Below are positions 6,035 to 6,534 of a DNA stretch of 6,534 nucleotides, in pieces. A model generated the notes under the pieces. The model saw nothing but the letters and a program-made list of their open reading frames with translations, did not search any database and was not told the DNA's origin. Made by a program: the position numbers and the translations under genes. Source of the stretch: UBA8290 sp964230965 (GTDB lineage: Bacteria; Bacillota_I; Bacilli_A; Acholeplasmatales; Acholeplasmataceae); the NCBI GenBank assembly GCA_964230965.1, contig CAXRJA010000055.1:1-6534 (forward strand), in the 5' to 3' direction. The first letter of the stretch is position 1. Each line of letters starts with the position of its first letter.

Positions 6035-6534
6035 AGCAGTATCATGATTTAGTGGCCTATGTCTTTAAACATGGTCATAAAAAAGAAGATCGAACTAAAA
6101 CTGGAACTATTTCAACCTTTGGGTATCAAATGCGTTTTGATTTATCAAAGGGTTTTCCATTATTAACTACGAAAAAAGTATTTTATAAAGCGATTATTTA
6201 TGAATTGCTTTGGTTTATTAAAGGTGATACCAATATAAAATATTTAGTTGATCGTGGCGTAAAAATATGGAATGAATGGCCATATGAGAATTTTAAAAAA
6301 CACGAAGATTATCAAGGTGAGAGCTTAGAAACATTTGTTGAAAAAATCAAACATGATGACATTTTTGCAAAAAAGCATGGTGATCTTGGACCAGTTTATG
6401 GTGCACAATGGCGAAATTTCAATGGTGTGGATCAATTGGCAGAAGTGATCAATCTTATCAAACATCAACCGAATTCCAGAAGGATGATTTTATCTGCTTG
6501 GAATCCAGCAGAAATACATAATATGTCTTTACCG
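6031..6534 (+). CDS. thyA: Thymidylate synthase ThyA, N-terminal part (3' end outside window)
   Basis: The first 168 residues of a folate-dependent thymidylate synthase, which methylates dUMP to dTMP using 5,10-methylene-tetrahydrofolate (EC 2.1.1.45). Hallmarks are DRTKTGT with the phosphate-binding Arg21, LLTTKKV near 44-50, ELLWFIKG near 59-65, IWNEW at 79-83, GDLGPVYGAQWR near 117-128, SRRMILSAWNP with Arg150/Arg151 from the dUMP phosphate loop, and MSLP. The window ends just before the expected P-C-H with the catalytic cysteine, so the active site is cut by the window edge and not by mutation. About 33 residues lie between IWNEW and GDLGPVYG where E. coli has only a few, so this is the small-domain insertion type of L. 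casei and S. aureus but shorter. ATG overlaps the pepV stop (ATGA) and no clear SD is seen, suggesting translation coupled to pepV. A dihydrofolate reductase gene often follows, but the window does not show it. Confidence 0.96.
   Translation, partial: MKQYHDLVAYVFKHGHKKEDRTKTGTISTFGYQMRFDLSKGFPLLTTKKVFYKAIIYELLWFIKGDTNIKYLVDRGVKIWNEWPYENFKKHEDYQGESLETFVEKIKHDDIFAKKHGDLGPVYGAQWRNFNGVDQLAEVINLIKHQPNSRRMILSAWNPAEIHNMSLP

Noticed and set aside
5838..6047. + strand 69-codon frame across the pepV-thyA junction
   Set aside because: Out-of-frame reading of the conserved PepV C-terminus and the thyA start; both real frames are motif-supported.
1..6534. Mycoplasma-type code (TGA = Trp)
   Set aside because: TGA ends the first M16 gene and pepV at ATGA overlaps with the next genes, and Trp residues in conserved motifs use TGG.

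Overview
The window is an AT-rich, densely packed stretch of bacterial chromosome with every gene on the + strand. Neighbouring genes mostly overlap by 1 to 20 bases or are 1 base apart. TGA is a true stop: it ends the first M16 gene and pepV exactly where the next gene starts, and Trp is written TGG. This argues against the Mycoplasma code. Low GC, good Shine-Dalgarno (SD) sites and the YmfF/YmfH, PepV and Lactobacillus-type ThyA families point to Bacillota or a standard-code mollicute relative (Acholeplasma-like or Erysipelotrichia-like). The genus is not determined.

Region 1 (1-4161) looks like the end of one operon. It holds the C-terminal end of an unrecognised protein, deoC (deoxyribose-phosphate aldolase), deoD (purine-nucleoside phosphorylase) and two adjacent M16-family peptidase-like genes resembling B. 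subtilis YmfF and YmfH. It closes with a strong rho-independent terminator at 4127-4161. No promoter is visible for this operon, so it must lie left of the window. DeoD releases deoxyribose-1-phosphate from purine deoxynucleosides. After mutase action (DeoB, not in the window), DeoC splits deoxyribose-5-phosphate to glyceraldehyde-3-phosphate and acetaldehyde. The M16 pair divides one active site between two polypeptides: the second gene has the HxxEH zinc site and the first has the R/Y substrate-binding motif.

Region 2 (4206-6534) starts with a promoter matching the sigma-A consensus perfectly. It drives a short, tail-less single-stranded DNA-binding protein (SsbB-like). A second promoter, of extended -10 type, precedes pepV (M20 dipeptidase). 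pepV overlaps thyA (thymidylate synthase) by ATGA, and thyA is cut by the right edge just before its catalytic cysteine. Both promoters put the predicted transcription start almost on top of the SD, giving very short leaders.

Most of the window is housekeeping metabolism: nucleoside salvage, peptide turnover and dTMP synthesis. I see no mobile element, CRISPR array, tRNA or rRNA, and no clear sign of a wholly new system. The points most worth a second look are the coupling of a YmfF/YmfH-type pair to deoC-deoD, the functional deoC tail encoded across the deoD start, the tail-less SSB, and the very short leaders.
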